From NCBI RefSeq assembly GCF_949628215.1, contig NC_134282.1, positions 12,212,223-12,276,222 of the forward strand: a stretch of 64,000 nucleotides of DNA. The letters run 5' to 3'. The notes under the pieces are model-generated. The model searched no databases. It was not told the origin of the DNA and saw only the letters and a program-made list of their open reading frames with translations. Position 1 is the first letter of the stretch, and each line of letters opens with the position of its first letter. Of the stretch, positions 51,252 through 64,000 are shown in pieces. Position numbers and translations under genes: made by a program. Source of the DNA: Phalacrocorax aristotelis. Its lineage: Eukaryota > Chordata > Aves > Suliformes > Phalacrocoracidae.

Positions 51252-54200
51252 TACAAAGTGTTTGCTACTGCAAAGTAATATTTCCTATTGGTTCAAATAT
51301 ACTATTTGCTAATGCCAGTGTTCCTATTAGGAAAGTAAAACTTTGTATATGTATTTTTCTTTATATCTTTGTCAGTGTTTAAAGTACACATAATACTACC
51401 ACATTCTTTTTTACACTACTCCTAGCCACATACAATGTGGTAGTAGAAATTAACACTATTTGATCAGGACAAAAAAATCAGCATAGCTTAATAGCAGTCT
51501 TTCTGCAAAAATAAAACTTTATAATTTAAAGGTATTTGGAAAGAAAGCAATCTATGGGGAATTCAAAAATACACAGCAAATTGTTTGAGCTGAATGGGCT
51601 ACTTGGACTTTGCCAAAGACACAGGAGTTTAGCACAAGAAACGGGAGAAAAATTTCTGCCAAAGCGTGTGACGCTTTAGGCCAATACAGCCGATATAGAT
51701 GTGGGGGGAGGGGGCGAGTAAGAAAAGTGGATTAAAAAAGTAATTAAAACTTCAAATCCCATATCGTTAGCATCCTCATAAACTGGATTTGTCAGTGCTT
51801 TTCTTCCTGCCCACCACGTTTATGAATCCACCTTTGAATTCAGCATTGAAAGAAGTCATAAAATAGCTGGCCTCATTCATTAACAACAACAACAAAAAAA
51901 GTCTTATTTAAAAGTTAATGGACTTTCAAGTGGTTTCTGCATTTTGAACATAAAAAGGAAGTGTCTCTGCGACTTACTTCCATGTAGAATATAGTAGCTA
52001 TTAACAAGTGCTACTGTAAACGGGGGGATGGATGGACCTGCCTTATCACCTACTTCATGTTGCAGCAGCTCCATAATGTTGGTTGCTGCGTACGTCAGCA
52101 TTAAGTCATTGCCAGGGGACTGATCTATTGCCAGATCATCTAAGGAGTGCCAACAGACATGTGCTGTTGTAAAACTGTGCCTGTACTTGCTGGCTAGTTA
52201 CTCCCGGTGCGAGGCAGGATAGGCAGGTACAAAGGTCGGTGCCTTGGTCCCGGGGCATTAGTTGCAGCCAGGACCTGAGGAACGAGGATGATCCTAGTTC
52301 TTACAGGTTTGTTCAAAGTAGGATTAATTATTTCACAGTAGGTGCTTGTGAGATACAGTGTCATAACATTTGCATATACTTCTTGGAAGTATTTTTCCTA
52401 TATACAGCCTGGCTTTAGAGACAAGGGAATGTGCCAGAAACTTGTGTGACGGGTTGTGATTCAGCTGGTGTCTTCCTAGGGCAATTCTGGGAGACCCACT
52501 TAACCCCTGCACTAGTGCAACCAATCTACTAATTGTTAAAGTTATATGAGGGATTTAACAAACCCACCAAAAAAAGGGAGACTGATTTTGTGGACTAAAC
52601 CATTTCTGGTCAGTGTTTTAACTTTTGCAGCTGTTCAGAATAATTGTTATGTGACCTAAAAATTTCAAGAAGGGCTACAGATATGTGGTGGCGTTTTTCC
52701 TTCGATGGCCTTGGTCTCACAGGTGTGCCGTTGCTGCTTCATGGACGGCACAAGAAGCAGACAGTGCTAGGGATTAATTTCCCTGTTTCACTCAGCCTGG
52801 ATAATGAGAGTAGGCTAAAACCAAGTCACTGTTGAAAACCCATTTTGTCTTGGAAAAAGTGTTCTGTGTACTGCATAGATGAGTGTGGTTTACATCCACA
52901 ACTGGATTTAAACTTTACATAGCTGTTTCCTGCTGTCCCATGGTGTTCATGTATCTAGAGCGCCTACACCTGGAGAGCATTAAGTATTTAAGAATGACAT
53001 TTAGAGAAGTCAGAAGATTAAGTGGTTGCCACTTGTTCTAAGTACAGGATACTAAGAAGAAATGCAAGTCTGGGCTCCTGTTCCTGTCCCTGCTTGGAAT
53101 TATCTGATCCAGGTCAGCCTGCTTTTCTTGTTGGAGAAAGGAAAAATAAATGTATTCATTTGCTTCATATTGTTCCTAAGTGGGAGGCTTTCTCCTGGGA
53201 TTTGGATGGTTAGATCTCAGATGTTTCTTCTGCCCAATTTCAAGCAAGGATTTTTGGGGTCCTGCAGCTGAGGTGGATATTGTAAATGTTGGGTTCTTGG
53301 GTACTGTCAAAATGATGTAAGCAGAAAGAAAACATTTTGGTTTTGGCTGATCTTTGGGGTAGGCCAGACAAGGCAGAAGTATGAAAGATGTAGCATGAAT
53401 ATGGACTCTCTAAACAGCTGTGATAAACAGCCCCTTCAGTTGTTAGTGTGGGACTGCTTTTATGTGCATTCCCTCACCTCGTGGGCACTGGGTCAGGTAT
53501 CCATGGGTGCCAGCTCAGGTAATTAGATGGAACGAGCTAGGAGGTACTTGTGTGAGCAGCTCTACAGTGGCCTGAAATGGTAGCAATACTTCGCAGAAGG
53601 AATGATAAACTGTAACATTGGGTGTGCGGATTCTTTTGGCAATAGACCTGGCTCCAGGGGAGAACAGTTGCTCACAGCCTCTTAAAAAACCAGGCTAACT
53701 TCTAACAGCTAAGTGGGAAAGAGATAATCTGATTTGGGAACTTAGTTAAGTCTAAGGAATGAGAGTTCCAGGAGTTTCATGGTACTGGGATTTGGTTATG
53801 TGAACATCTGCCAGCAGAAAATTAAGTATTTAGAGCTGTTAACACATGCTTGCAAGGGCAGGTGTGTGATAATCAGAAATTGCACATGATTTACTGGCAT
53901 ATTACTTCTAGACATAGGTTAGAATTCAAGAAGTGGCCTATTTTAAAGAACAAAAACTCAGTAAACACACCAGTAGTCCTTAGCCTCTGCCTTGGTCATC
54001 AGCAATGCTGCTGCCACAGGCACTGTTACGCCTTCAGCCATAAAATATACCAGGCCTTGGCATAACTCAGCTGCAGCACTTCTTTAATTTAAGCTTGTAG
54101 TAAGCAGAAGGATGTCACCTCATCGTATGGATATTACTAGAATTTTTTAAATAAAAAATTTAAAAAGCTCATATAGTCTTTTCCCACCTTCATCCTATCT

Positions 54201-57200
54201 GGTTATTTAAAATACTTACGTTCCTGAGAGACTCTTCTAATAAAAGATATAAATTAGGTGGGTCAGTCAGATGATAACTTGGTTTGTTTACTATATCCTA
54301 TACCCTGTGGTTACTTGCTTTGTTTTTAAATGAATCCAAAACTCAAACGCCTTTAGCTTGCTAAAAGGAAAGTCTTCTCGATAAACTGCCTGGGTTATTT
54401 TCAGCTGAAAAGAGCCAGTTAATGATAAAAATGAGTATTGCCTGGTGTTCAAACGTGACTAAGTTTCAGCCATGCTCTTGAATTAAAATGGTGGGTATGG
54501 TCAGAAGAAAAGGCACTTGACATTTAAAACCTTAACTGGAATTCTAAAATCAAGCATCATTTTATGTACGAACTTGAGGGGTTTGTTTTTGTTTTAAAAA
54601 ACCAAAAAGGATTAAAATTTGGTTATTAGGCCTTTTTACATAATGTTACTTCGGGCTGACTTAGTTGATCAGCAGAAGTCCTTCTGCAGCTATTCTGTGT
54701 ACTCTACAATTTCCAGCAGCTCAAAAGGATTAGGAGTATTTGCAGGCTGTAGTTTAAAAAAATAAACAAAGCCCTTGACCAAAATGGAAATATCTACAGT
54801 GTGGCTTGTACTAGGTTTAATAAAGTTAAAATCATACCTTCAGTAAAACCGGTATCATTTGCTTTAGTCTTTACTTAATATACATGCTTTCTTAGATTAG
54901 ATGGATTGTTGTCATTAATTCCAGTGTTGAAATGAGAAGACTGGCACACCTTAATAAGATTTAAAAAAACAAAATCCACAAGCATTATGTCAGATTTCCA
55001 CATAATAGAAAAATGCTGTCTCCCACTCATATTTTTGACTCTAGTTTGTGGTGCTGACAAGTTTTTCAAGTCAAATTTAGATTTTCAGGCACCATAAAGT
55101 TTGTCCAGAAATAAAGTTGTTTACTGCTCTATATAAAAGCATTTACACACAGCATTATATTGCTTGCAGCCAAGTGCCTTCTGAATATATAACCAAGAAA
55201 TAGTGTTCCAAGACACAGAAACATGTCACGCCTGAGAACTTAAATGTTAACTTTGTCATATAAGAGATACCATCTAGTACCAGTTGTTACTTGTTTCATA
55301 CCAATGAATGTCAAGGGCATTGCACGAGACAGGCGAGGATGAGGGTAACTGAATAGAAGATGGGAAAACCAGTCTTGCCAATGACCATTCCTTTCTGCAG
55401 AGCATCTGCTGCTGGCTTTCGGGGGCAGGAAGGCCTGCGTGTTAAAGCAACAGAGCACACCTCCTGCCATTAGCTCAGTGGGAGCGGTGCAGTTGCTTAA
55501 CATTCTCAATCCCCTGTTACTCATAATTACTCAGAGCTCAATTCAGATGCAACAGCTGCATTTGTGAGGTCCTGCATTTACCTGTTTTGGTTTGTGCATG
55601 TTTTATGTTTGTGGTTTGTTTTTTTTGTGTGTTTTTTTTTATTTTATTTTTTTTAATTTTAAATGTGTCAGTTAAGATCAACAAGAATGACTGAAACGCT
55701 TGCCTGGGATCATATGTGAGTGACTATGGCTGGAAAAGGCCCAAAATTCTCCTAGTTCCCAGACTTTAGTGTAACCACAAGACTGCAGTGCTTTAGTTGA
55801 ACTTCATCCTTGGCTGGAACTTGGCACAAAGAGTCCCAAGGAAAGAATTTCCTTTTGAAGTCTCTTCTAAATGTTCTAACTTGTTTTGTCCTTTATATTC
55901 AACTAGTTCAGGGAAAATTACTTTTAAAGTCTTGGTTCAACTGTCTAAATAAATGTTATGTGCTCCTAGATTATTATTTACTTTTTTTAAAAAACAAAGA
56001 AGTTGATAGCTTGAAGTTTGCCAGAAAGCAAGTAGCGGTGCAGTCTGCTGCTTTGATGTGGACACCAATGGAAGGAAGATATCGCTGGAGATCTTCCTCC
56101 TTTAAAGAGAAAGCACACTGACTGCTAATAAAATACATTCCATTTCTGGGCAGGAAGCCTTTTTTTGCCAGGTTCTTATAGTTCAAAGTGCTCCTCTTTA
56201 GCAATTGACTAGTGTTCAGCTGGTTTTTCTTTTCACACAGATCTTGAGTGGGAAACATGAAGAAGGTGTAATGTTAAATGTGCCCCATATGTACTGGGGG
56301 AAGGGAGAATAATAACTTTATAAAATGTTGCCCTCTTTAAGATTTCCTTAGGATCCTGCATGTATCCCGTATCTCTGATCCGCCCTCTCCAATGAAAGCT
56401 GACTGATGGGACAGTTTTTGAAAGAACAATGGTTTTTTCAGAATAACACCAATTATCTGTATAAATGAAAGGTCATTCATGAAGCTGACAGTTCCATAGT
56501 AGTATGACCAGAGTGCCTTGTTACCTTCTCCTCCTGTTATTTCAAAAGTGAGCCACTTCGGCCAAGTGCATGGACTCTCTCAGCAAGAATATTATTTTGT
56601 ATTTGTAAAGCTTTTCTTCATATAGAGGTAGTGATGCAGATTTGGTTGAAGTGAGGTGGTGTCTGCTGTTGCCTGTGAGCCATGAGCACAGGACAGTCGT
56701 AACAGTCTTGCTCAGAGGGTGGATAACATGGTAGGCATATAGTTTGTGCATTTGCAACTCATTTGTGTAAGCTAGATAGCTCTACTTGCTCAGTCAAGAC
56801 CTCTACCTAAATAATGGTGCTGCCCTAACTGTACCTCAAATGCAGGCATTCCAACTCTCTGTGAAAGGTTTCTAAGTTTTTAATGCAAACATGCAGGTGT
56901 GCTTGTACACTCCTCGCAGTTTTACCTGTCCTGTATGTAGCTAGCCGTGTGCTAACTGCCGTACAACAGCCAGGTGGCTTTTCAGCTGGAGCCTCGGTTT
57001 ATCTCACTAGCTCAGGCTGGGTGTTTTTGGATCGTGTTCCTTCCATGCAGGTCTGTCTGTAAAAGATCATGTGGACATACCCCACACTGTGCTAGAGTCA
57101 TGGTCACAGCAGCCACAGGATCCAGTTTGCTGCCATTGCTCAAGCAAACAACAGTATTACAAGCTGCCTAATCTTGTAACTAAATAACAGAGCTCTGACA

Positions 57201-58636
57201 GGTAGTACGCTGTACTTAGAAACAGGTCAACTATTTACAGACAGTTTAAAAACTAAAAAGAAATAACACTCTCTTAAACTGGATTTACCTAATTAAAAAC
57301 AGTTAACTTCAAGACTAGTTAAAATACTCGATGTTAGAACACCATGGGAAGAGTACATCTACGGTGTATTTTGCTCTGTTATTCAAGTTTTATTTTAAAA
57401 AGTTGTGATGTGATGTTAACTATAGAACACGGAGCCTCCTGTTGCAAGTCTAATTTAACTGTTAAAGTGAGATTCATGTTGTGTAAATTTTAGCCATGAA
57501 TTATTTTAAGAAGTGGTTTGATACTATTTCTCAAAGGCGCATCAAGTTGAGTGCAACAGAAGTTCATTTTAAGAAAGTTAGTCTACCAACATCCAAGCTG
57601 ACTAGAATGCAAAACGTGAAATGATGTGTCACTGAAATTTAATTTTTTTCCTAAGAACCTCAACTTATAACTTTAAAAGTTATGTGACCTGCCCACCCTG
57701 AATTTGAAAATACTGCCTTGAAAACATGCTGCCTGAGATCCTTAACAGAGAGGCCTTTTTTTTAAAAAAACCCAACACATGCTATAAAATCAAAGGGATT
57801 ATAAAGTTAGAACAGTAAAGGAGAAGCTATACTGGATACACTATAATCTAGAAATACAATTTTTAAACTTTTTTTCCTTGAAAAAAGCTGGTGCAGAGAA
57901 TACTGCCTTTATCCTGACTATTTAATAACGGCTAAGAATAATCACTTATTTATAATAAATTAGGTCTGCAGTATAAATGAACATATGAACCTTTCAAAAG
58001 AGACATACCATTGTTACTTTTAGAGTATCTAAAATGGATTTAAACTATTTCAAGATTCATTTAATCACTTGCAATTTATATTACTTTAAGAATCTTCTAT
58101 ACAGCAAGTTGAACAGAAAAAAAGCAAACATTCTAACAGCCCCTTTTCCCTAGAACAATTTTCATATAAGATAGTTTTAAATAGCCATTTTCGCGCATTC
58201 GCGCGTGCTCTCTCCCCCATTTTCTAAAGGTAGCACAGCCAAACGACGATGCGAGAATTGGCATTTGTTGACTGACTCTGTGTTCTTCTCCATCTGGTAA
58301 AGATAAGGGGAAGACAGAGACTTGAGACAGAATGTCCCAAAATGGAAAATGTGAACTTGATGTTTACTTTGCTGAATCTCCAGGGACTTTGTTCTCTTCC
58401 TTGGTTATAGTTGATAAAACCCATTTCGCTCTGCAGACGTCTGCATGTCACACTGTGTTCGGTTACAAAAAGGTTTAAATTTCAGCTGTGGATGAATTTG
58501 TTTTGAAGTTTCACTTCACATTTTACTTCACTGAACACAGTGCAAACCAAGGCAAGAAACAAGTAAAATCCAAACAGGAGCTCCTATTAAGAATATTTTT
58601 TGAGCAGCATTTTGTGTATTCCATTTTCTACTGTCC
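51246..58636 (-). other. TFDP2: Putative long TFDP2 3'UTR
   Basis: Starts right after the TFDP2 stop and runs about 7.4 kb to an AATAAA at 51251-51246. That hexamer has a good context: 'gtaaataaaaac' followed by a T-rich downstream stretch on the transcript strand. Other minus-strand AATAAA hexamers occur on the way (for example near 57391 and 55640), so shorter forms are likely. A long TFDP2 3'UTR fits what I recall for mammals, but the end here is inferred. The interval holds no coding exon that I recognise. A T-rich stretch (+ strand 55617-55660) is the main low-complexity part. Confidence 0.5.
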
Positions 58637-58820
58637 TTATTCTGGGGAGGAAGAATCTTCATCTTCATCTTCTTCATCTTCATCATTGAATGAGCATGGA
58701 GTTTCTCCCCGTGATTCAGAGTAGCGTGACGTTGCGCTGCTGGACTGTTGGCTGCTAGGGGCAAGAAACTGCCCAGTTGCTAAGGCCACTTCAGCATCCA
58801 AACACAACCCTGGATTCTCA
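58637..58820 (-). CDS. TFDP2: TFDP2 last coding exon
   Basis: C-terminal exon of transcription factor DP-2, the dimerisation partner of E2F proteins in cell-cycle gene control (nuclear). Read on the minus strand from the acceptor 'ttctgttgttttgatag' it encodes 60 residues after completing a Ser codon. The order is GLCLDAEVALATGQFLAP, a Ser/Gln-rich linker (SSQQSSSATS), SRGETPCSF, then an acidic tail of Asp/Glu ending DSSSPE and TAA at 58639-58637. The GETPCSFNDEDEE block and acidic end are the DP-2 hallmark. The acidic codons are a degenerate GAW repeat, seen on the + strand as tcttcatcttcatcttc. Confidence 0.95.
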
Positions 58821-59705
58821 CTATCAAAACAACAGAAATGTCAAAGTTTAGATGATTTCTCATGAAGTTTTAAGCGTTCTTTTGGGCCTCAGCTTTTCCT
58901 TTAGTTAAAGAAATGCTACTAACAAGGTAAAATCCAAAAACTTTACATTTAACACAGCTAATAATTAGGAAAACTACTAAAATATTGGATTGTTGCATGA
59001 AAAACACTATTGGGTGGCTTTTTTTTTTCCATAACCAACTAGTGGAATTGCTCAAGCTGAAGAAAGCTTAAAGAAGAATAAATCCATCATAGTTGTCCAT
59101 ACACAGAAATGTTTGCAATATGAAAATGTCATGAGGAAGAGCCTGTTCCAGAATAATCCCTCCTTCCAGTTTTTTAAGGTACAGGTAACCTCCAAGCAAA
59201 GTATGGTGGTTGAGGTAATTTTTGGATTGGGTTTGTGGTGGTGGTTGTTGGTTGGTTTTTAATTTAAAATTATGATTAGACTGTGTGGACTACACTTCTT
59301 TCATGAGAGCTAAAGCAGTAGTACATTTATACACTGAACATTCTTTTGTATTCTTCAGAAGTGTTACAAGGCTTTTTTCCACATGCAATTACCTATTTGT
59401 AGGCCATGCCCGGGCAGGAATTAAAGGTTAATCAGGAAAACTCTGTCCTTATAATAAGGGCTTGGAAGTGATTCTATTATTTTGAAACATAGACACAAAA
59501 TAGCTACTGTGTTCAAAATTCAAAGCATGCTGATTTGACCTTTCAAGTATAATTATCAAGGAACACAGAATAAGGACTTTTTCACAATCAGAAGTCACCC
59601 ATAATAGAAAATGTTTCCTGCATGTAAATGGTAAGAATTAGAGGTTACTGAAAGTACCACAAATCATGTATCACTATCCTTGAATAAAAGATTTTTTTTC
59701 TTTAC
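58821..59705 (-). other. TFDP2: TFDP2 last intron
   Basis: 885 nt on the minus strand, donor AAG|GTAAAG and acceptor TTGATAG. Nothing else recognised. Confidence 0.9.
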
Positions 59706-59811
59706 CTTGCTTTAGCATCAGAAGTGCCTCCTGCTACCTCTAAATGTGAAACTGCTTGTGCTGAACTTGAAAGTAAGCCTTGATTTATCCATGAAAGTCC
59801 TTCAGACATAT
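59706..59811 (-). CDS. TFDP2: TFDP2 penultimate coding exon
   Basis: 106 nt: two bases finishing an Asp codon, 34 codons, and two bases of Ser completed in the last exon. The reading is MSEGLSWINQGLL, a Ser/Gln stretch, AVSHLEVAGG and TSDAKA. This matches the DP-2-specific region between the E2F-heterodimerisation (marked box-like) part and the C-terminus; DP-1 differs here. Acceptor is ttctag|AT, donor CAAG|GTAAAG. The upstream DNA-binding and dimerisation exons lie beyond the right edge of the window. Confidence 0.92.
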
Positions 59812-60754
59812 CTAGAAGAGAGCACAACTGTATTTATGATAGGTACTTAAATTTTTTCTTTCTTTTACAATCAAACTTTGCAGTCTTTTTGCAGTTAGGA
59901 TTCCTTAGTTTAGAAAAGAAGGTACCAGGAGCTTGAGTTAATTTTGTACTGTAGATGAGTCCTGTTTAATCAAGATGAAATTTTATATATGTGTACGTGT
60001 GTGTGTATATACCCCTCCACCCCCACAGTGTTTGTGGATGCACTCAAGCCTTGCACTCCCTCACACTCATAACTGTGGCTATTTCTATGAATTTTTTTCC
60101 CTCTGTCTGAAGAGAATTCACGCTGCAGATGACCCCAGCTAGTAGCCGTACGCAATCACAGGTACCTGAAATAGAGTTTTGGAGTCCCTGTGGAAACTTG
60201 CTGCTACAGAGTGACCTGTCACATGCCCCAACAGCTCTAAGTGCCTTTGCTGTTGTGCTTGGTGAAGGTATAAATGGGACCTGTACTTGTCAGGACTGGA
60301 GATACTGCATGAAGCCGTCACGGCAGCATGCGTTTCAGTTGTGTGTGTGCTGATGACCAAAGGCAGTTTCATCTTGGTGGTCTCACAGCTGGCTGTAACG
60401 CAGCCTCCTGATCCATTCTGACACCGGACAGAGAAGACAGTCGGCTCTGCGCATGAATAGACCATGTCAAAGGTCTAGTGCCAAAAGTATGAAAGAGCCT
60501 GGTGTATGCTGCATGTGTGCTGTGCAAGGCAGTCTCCTCCCTCGGGATAGGAAATTTTAGGATTAAAATGGTCTTGCAACAATGCTGAATTCCTTGAGGT
60601 AATGTGTTAAATGCCCTCTGAGGGACATGAATGGTTTACTTACAACCCGCATAGTACTTGTTTTCAAATGCCCTGACAGGTAATGCCTGTTACGCACATT
60701 TCTGCCAAGCAAGTCAGCAAAACAAGTCCAGTGACCCAAGTACGCTTAGGGGAA

Positions 60755-60787
60755 TTTTTTTTTTTTTGGTGGGGGGGGTGGGGGGTT
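60755..60787 (+). repeat. T13 followed by a G-rich run
   Basis: T13 then ggtggggggggtggggggttg. Quadruplex-prone on the + strand, low complexity. Confidence 0.85.
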
Positions 60788-63375
60788 GTTTTTAGTTTGT
60801 TTCTCAGATAAGGTGTTTCTATTGACCTGCCCAGATTCCAGCTCAACTTTATTTTAACTTTGTGTTATCAGGACTGTTTAGTTCTTCATGGTGCTTGCAT
60901 GAGGTTCCAGCTGGATGCCTTAAACCAGGAGTTACAGTCCTTACTATTATTTTCTATGCTTAATCAAACCTTTGTTCTGTACAGCACGATGGCAGTAAAA
61001 TGGGATCGTGCTATCCATATTTTATCTAGAATTTTTCTATATATTTATAATAGCAGATAAGAGGAATAACTGTGTTTGTTAAGTACGCTTTCTCATTTGT
61101 CCTGTGTTCTTGTTAAGCCTTGGCCCCCTGAGATTTGGCAGCGTACTGCCTAGCACAGGGACTGCTTTAAGCAGGTTCTCACAGCCACATAAATTGACTC
61201 ACCATCCACTGGGGTTCAGGTTACCTTGTTTTGTGCTGTGGAGACTTGTTAGCAGCGAGGCATTTAAATGGCATGTTACAAAGCAATGCTAGCAAGGTTG
61301 TTCCTGCCAGCAGAGTCTTTGGAACATGACAGAAAACATTCATAAGTAAGTGACAGCTTTAGGGTGATCAATGAGGACAGAATGGATGAGAATCGGTGAA
61401 TATGGACATAGCTGGGTGGTTTTCATTAAAATTGCCCTAAAAGCAGATTCATTTTTAGGGAGAACATGTTCTGACAGTCTCCCCCAGTCTTTTGCAAGAG
61501 GAGGCCGAACCATTTGGAATGACTGCATTGTACTTAGATTAATAAAGTAGATTAGAGATGTATCACAGTGTTGTTTCCTGGCCTTTTGAAGGGGCGTACC
61601 TGTGTGTCCACTATTAATATTCCAATAATAACAAGTCGTTGCTAGTAATTGTGCATTTTATTGATGTTTTGGGATAAATGCTAGTTAGCTTTTCTTTTTG
61701 AAGAGCAAGGTGAAGTACGGATTTTACGCATAAGGCAGAAAGAAGGTTCATAGATGCATATCCCTGCCTTGTGCTTTCGTTGCCTTATATTTCTAAATTC
61801 TACTTTCCAGTGGGCTTTCACAAGTCAGGGGAAAGAGTAAGTTTGTGAAAGATGGAGAGTTTAAGAAGCCATTTCCTGTCTTGCAAGGACTGTCAAAATC
61901 AAAGCCTGCCTACAATGAGAAGACTTGCTACTTCTAGCAGAGTGGATAAATTGCTAATAGCTAGACTCATGAAGCAGCTTCCCAAGGTGGTACAGTCCAA
62001 TCTAAGACCTTATTATGAACCAGGCATATCTCACAGGAGATATACTTGGTAGAAAATTGCACTTTACATCAGACAGCTCTAGAGGAATACCCTCAGTAGC
62101 CTTTAGTAGAAGCCTGTATAGGATTATTGTTGCTAGCTGAACAAGCTCATTCATTCAATGCATACTCCTATCTCTTCAGTTCCAACTCCAGCCAAGGCTT
62201 GTTACGCAGGTAGATCGCAGAGCACTTTTTTCATGCAGGGAAGAATAAAGTAGCGTTGTAATCTAGTGGTCCTAAACTGCACCACTGTCTCTGCCCACTG
62301 CCTTAGTGGGATACATAGAGGTGGGATGGTGTTACCACAACTACTAGTGCCTCAGAATTTTTATTTCCTGCTTTTTTTATCTGTAGTGTCTTTTCTAGGA
62401 GCAAGGACTCAAATGACAGAGGCAGGACTTGGTTTTTGCATTATCTGCCTGCAGTATATGCATGACTTAAAAGGTACAAGATGGTACTCTGGATATGATT
62501 CTACAAGAGTTTATGCTTGTCTCAGTGAGTGATGTATTTCTGTTCACCCAGCAATCTCACTCCCTCCTTTACACTTGGACTGTTCTGGTTTGAGCCCTTA
62601 GCTAGAGCTTTGCATGCTGAATTGTCAGAAACTCCTCTGCCAGATAAAAAGCCTGCAGTTCAGTACCCCGAACCAGCTCATGAGGAGGCTGAGGAAAGTA
62701 ACTCTGTCAAAATGACGAAATGGGTAGTAACGTAATTAGGATTGTGACCCTGGGATGCCATCTTAAGCTGGTGCAAGTGTCGTGTTAGAAATAATATTGC
62801 TCCTTCCTTAGTAAGAAGCTGACAAGTATTGTGGCTGTAGTGCAGTCTGGTGTATGTCCATCACTCCTTCTGCGTCACTGCCTTAGCTAAAGCAACACTT
62901 TAATGTTAACTTTTACTGTAAGCTATGGTTAAGTTGACGTATCCTCTACTCTTGCTCCCTTTTGGGAAACAAGAAAAAGTAAGGTCAACCATGTCAGGTT
63001 TAGAAGGCTGCACCAATTATGACAATCAATCAACAGAAAAATGTGTTACAAACATCATTTAAGATATACATAATATTTTTCTTTATGGTGTTAATTGCCT
63101 TAGCTTCTGCTTATTTCAATGGCTGTCAGACACCTGAGGATCACACCAATGTAGTACTTAAGTATTCAAAAAACCCAACAGTTTTTTGCTAAAACATGAT
63201 GAAACCTATAGAAAGCCTAGAAGACACTATTTTTATCAAATTAGGGCACCTGAAGAATGGCTAAAATGTTATCCTCCTGCAAAGAAAATACACTAATAAG
63301 GTTTTGATGGACACAACACCAGCAGTTCCAAGCAAATTGTTTGACATGTTTAAGGCAACTAGAAGTTACTTTTTT

Positions 63376-63395
63376 AAAAAAAAAAAAAAAAAAAA
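63376..63395 (+). repeat. A20 run
   Basis: Uninterrupted A20 in the TFDP2 intron. No clear retroposon body or target-site duplication seen beside it. Confidence 0.85.
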
Positions 63396-64000
63396 GCTGA
63401 GATGGTACCAGGTTTTTTTGTCAATTTTAAATTTCTTTCATTGAACTGGTTTAGACTTGGATTCTTCCAACTGTCTCTCCAGTCCTATTAGCAAGCATTA
63501 CAATACAAACTACTGTTAGTGTTTGGAAGTCAGTAATTATGTGGAAAAAAAGATGATCAGTCTAAGGTCAAACTAACATTGTACGTTAAATGACTTACCT
63601 ACCTGGACATATTAGAACAGGATGCTGATTTCTACAGCAGTTGAGCTCATGGAGTCAGCTAGTGTGAGAGAACTTTAACCTTGATTTTAATAAATTTACT
63701 CAGTGAATAAATGAGAGACCTTGATTTGCTTTTCTTGTATAGTAGTAACTGAAGCCAATGTACATAAAAGTGCCATCATGAGAGCTACGGACGTAATCAC
63801 GAATTCTAAAAACCAGTGATGAGCCTTCCACTTCACTGCTCTTGCAATGTAAGAGACTATGTCTAAAGACTGCCAAAGTTAAAATAGGAAGTTACACCTA
63901 ACTGAAAATATGTGATCAGGCAAATGCTGGTGTTTCAAGTATTGTGCAAACTGTTTAAATTTGTTTCCCTTATTTGTCAGTTACTGCCATTAGAAACCTC

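Larger units (their letters stand above)
59812..64000 (-). other. TFDP2: TFDP2 intron (runs out of window)
   Basis: At least 4.2 kb. I searched it for the exon ending in the conserved '..ALEGYITD' block and did not find one. It contains a GT-rich simple repeat (59989-60012), a T13/G-rich run (60755-60787) and an A20 run (63376-63395). Open frames on the + strand here are antisense to TFDP2 and unrecognised. Confidence 0.85.

Noticed and set aside
58488-58764. Frames of about 78 codons with Ser runs or Met-Lys runs
   Set aside because: They are the antisense and out-of-frame readings of the TFDP2 acidic-tail repeat.
59812-64000. Further TFDP2 exons (donor-like sites near 60642 and 63595 on the minus strand)
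   Set aside because: The sequences ahead of these donors do not encode any DP-2 segment, and no acceptable upstream acceptor with matching frame was found.

Overview
The window is vertebrate nuclear DNA, AT-rich with two strong CpG-rich patches. It most likely comes from a bird or another sauropsid. This rests on the reconstructed ATP1B3 protein, which is clearly orthologous to but diverged from the mammalian one, on compact introns, and on the conserved gene order ATP1B3 then TFDP2 (as on human 3q23). I saw no canonical full-length CR1, LTR element, tRNA or rRNA.

Layout. 1-10.9 kb is AT-rich 5' flank with no recognised gene. It holds a MIR/CORE-SINE-like scrap, a short inverted repeat, a disrupted coding-like stretch on the minus strand (about 7.8-8.1 kb) and a CpG-poor GC-rich block (about 9.0-9.35 kb). 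10.94-12.41 kb is a CpG island with an NF-Y box, Sp1 boxes and a CTCF-like motif. It is the promoter of ATP1B3, which I could rebuild completely: seven coding exons from 11722 to 35858 on the + strand, 843 nt including the stop, 280 residues. Every junction has GT..AG ends and keeps frame. Its 3'UTR probably ends near 36.27 kb.

36.3-51.2 kb lies between the two genes. It contains a + strand candidate with an 88-nt intron (39.6-39.95 kb) and an orphan CpG-rich patch (46.4-47.4 kb). On the minus strand below that patch are a consensus splice donor (46292) and a well-framed 112-nt exon (44786-44675), which together suggest an undescribed minus-strand transcript.

51.2-64 kb is the 3' end of TFDP2 on the minus strand: a long putative 3'UTR, the last coding exon (58820-58637), the preceding exon (59811-59706), and intron running out of the window.

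Functionally, ATP1B3 is the beta-3 chaperone/maturation subunit of the Na+/K+ pump at the plasma membrane. TFDP2 is the DP partner of E2F factors in the nucleus. They converge tail-to-tail and show no sign of shared function. The parts worth following up are the two unassigned spliced-looking units between them.
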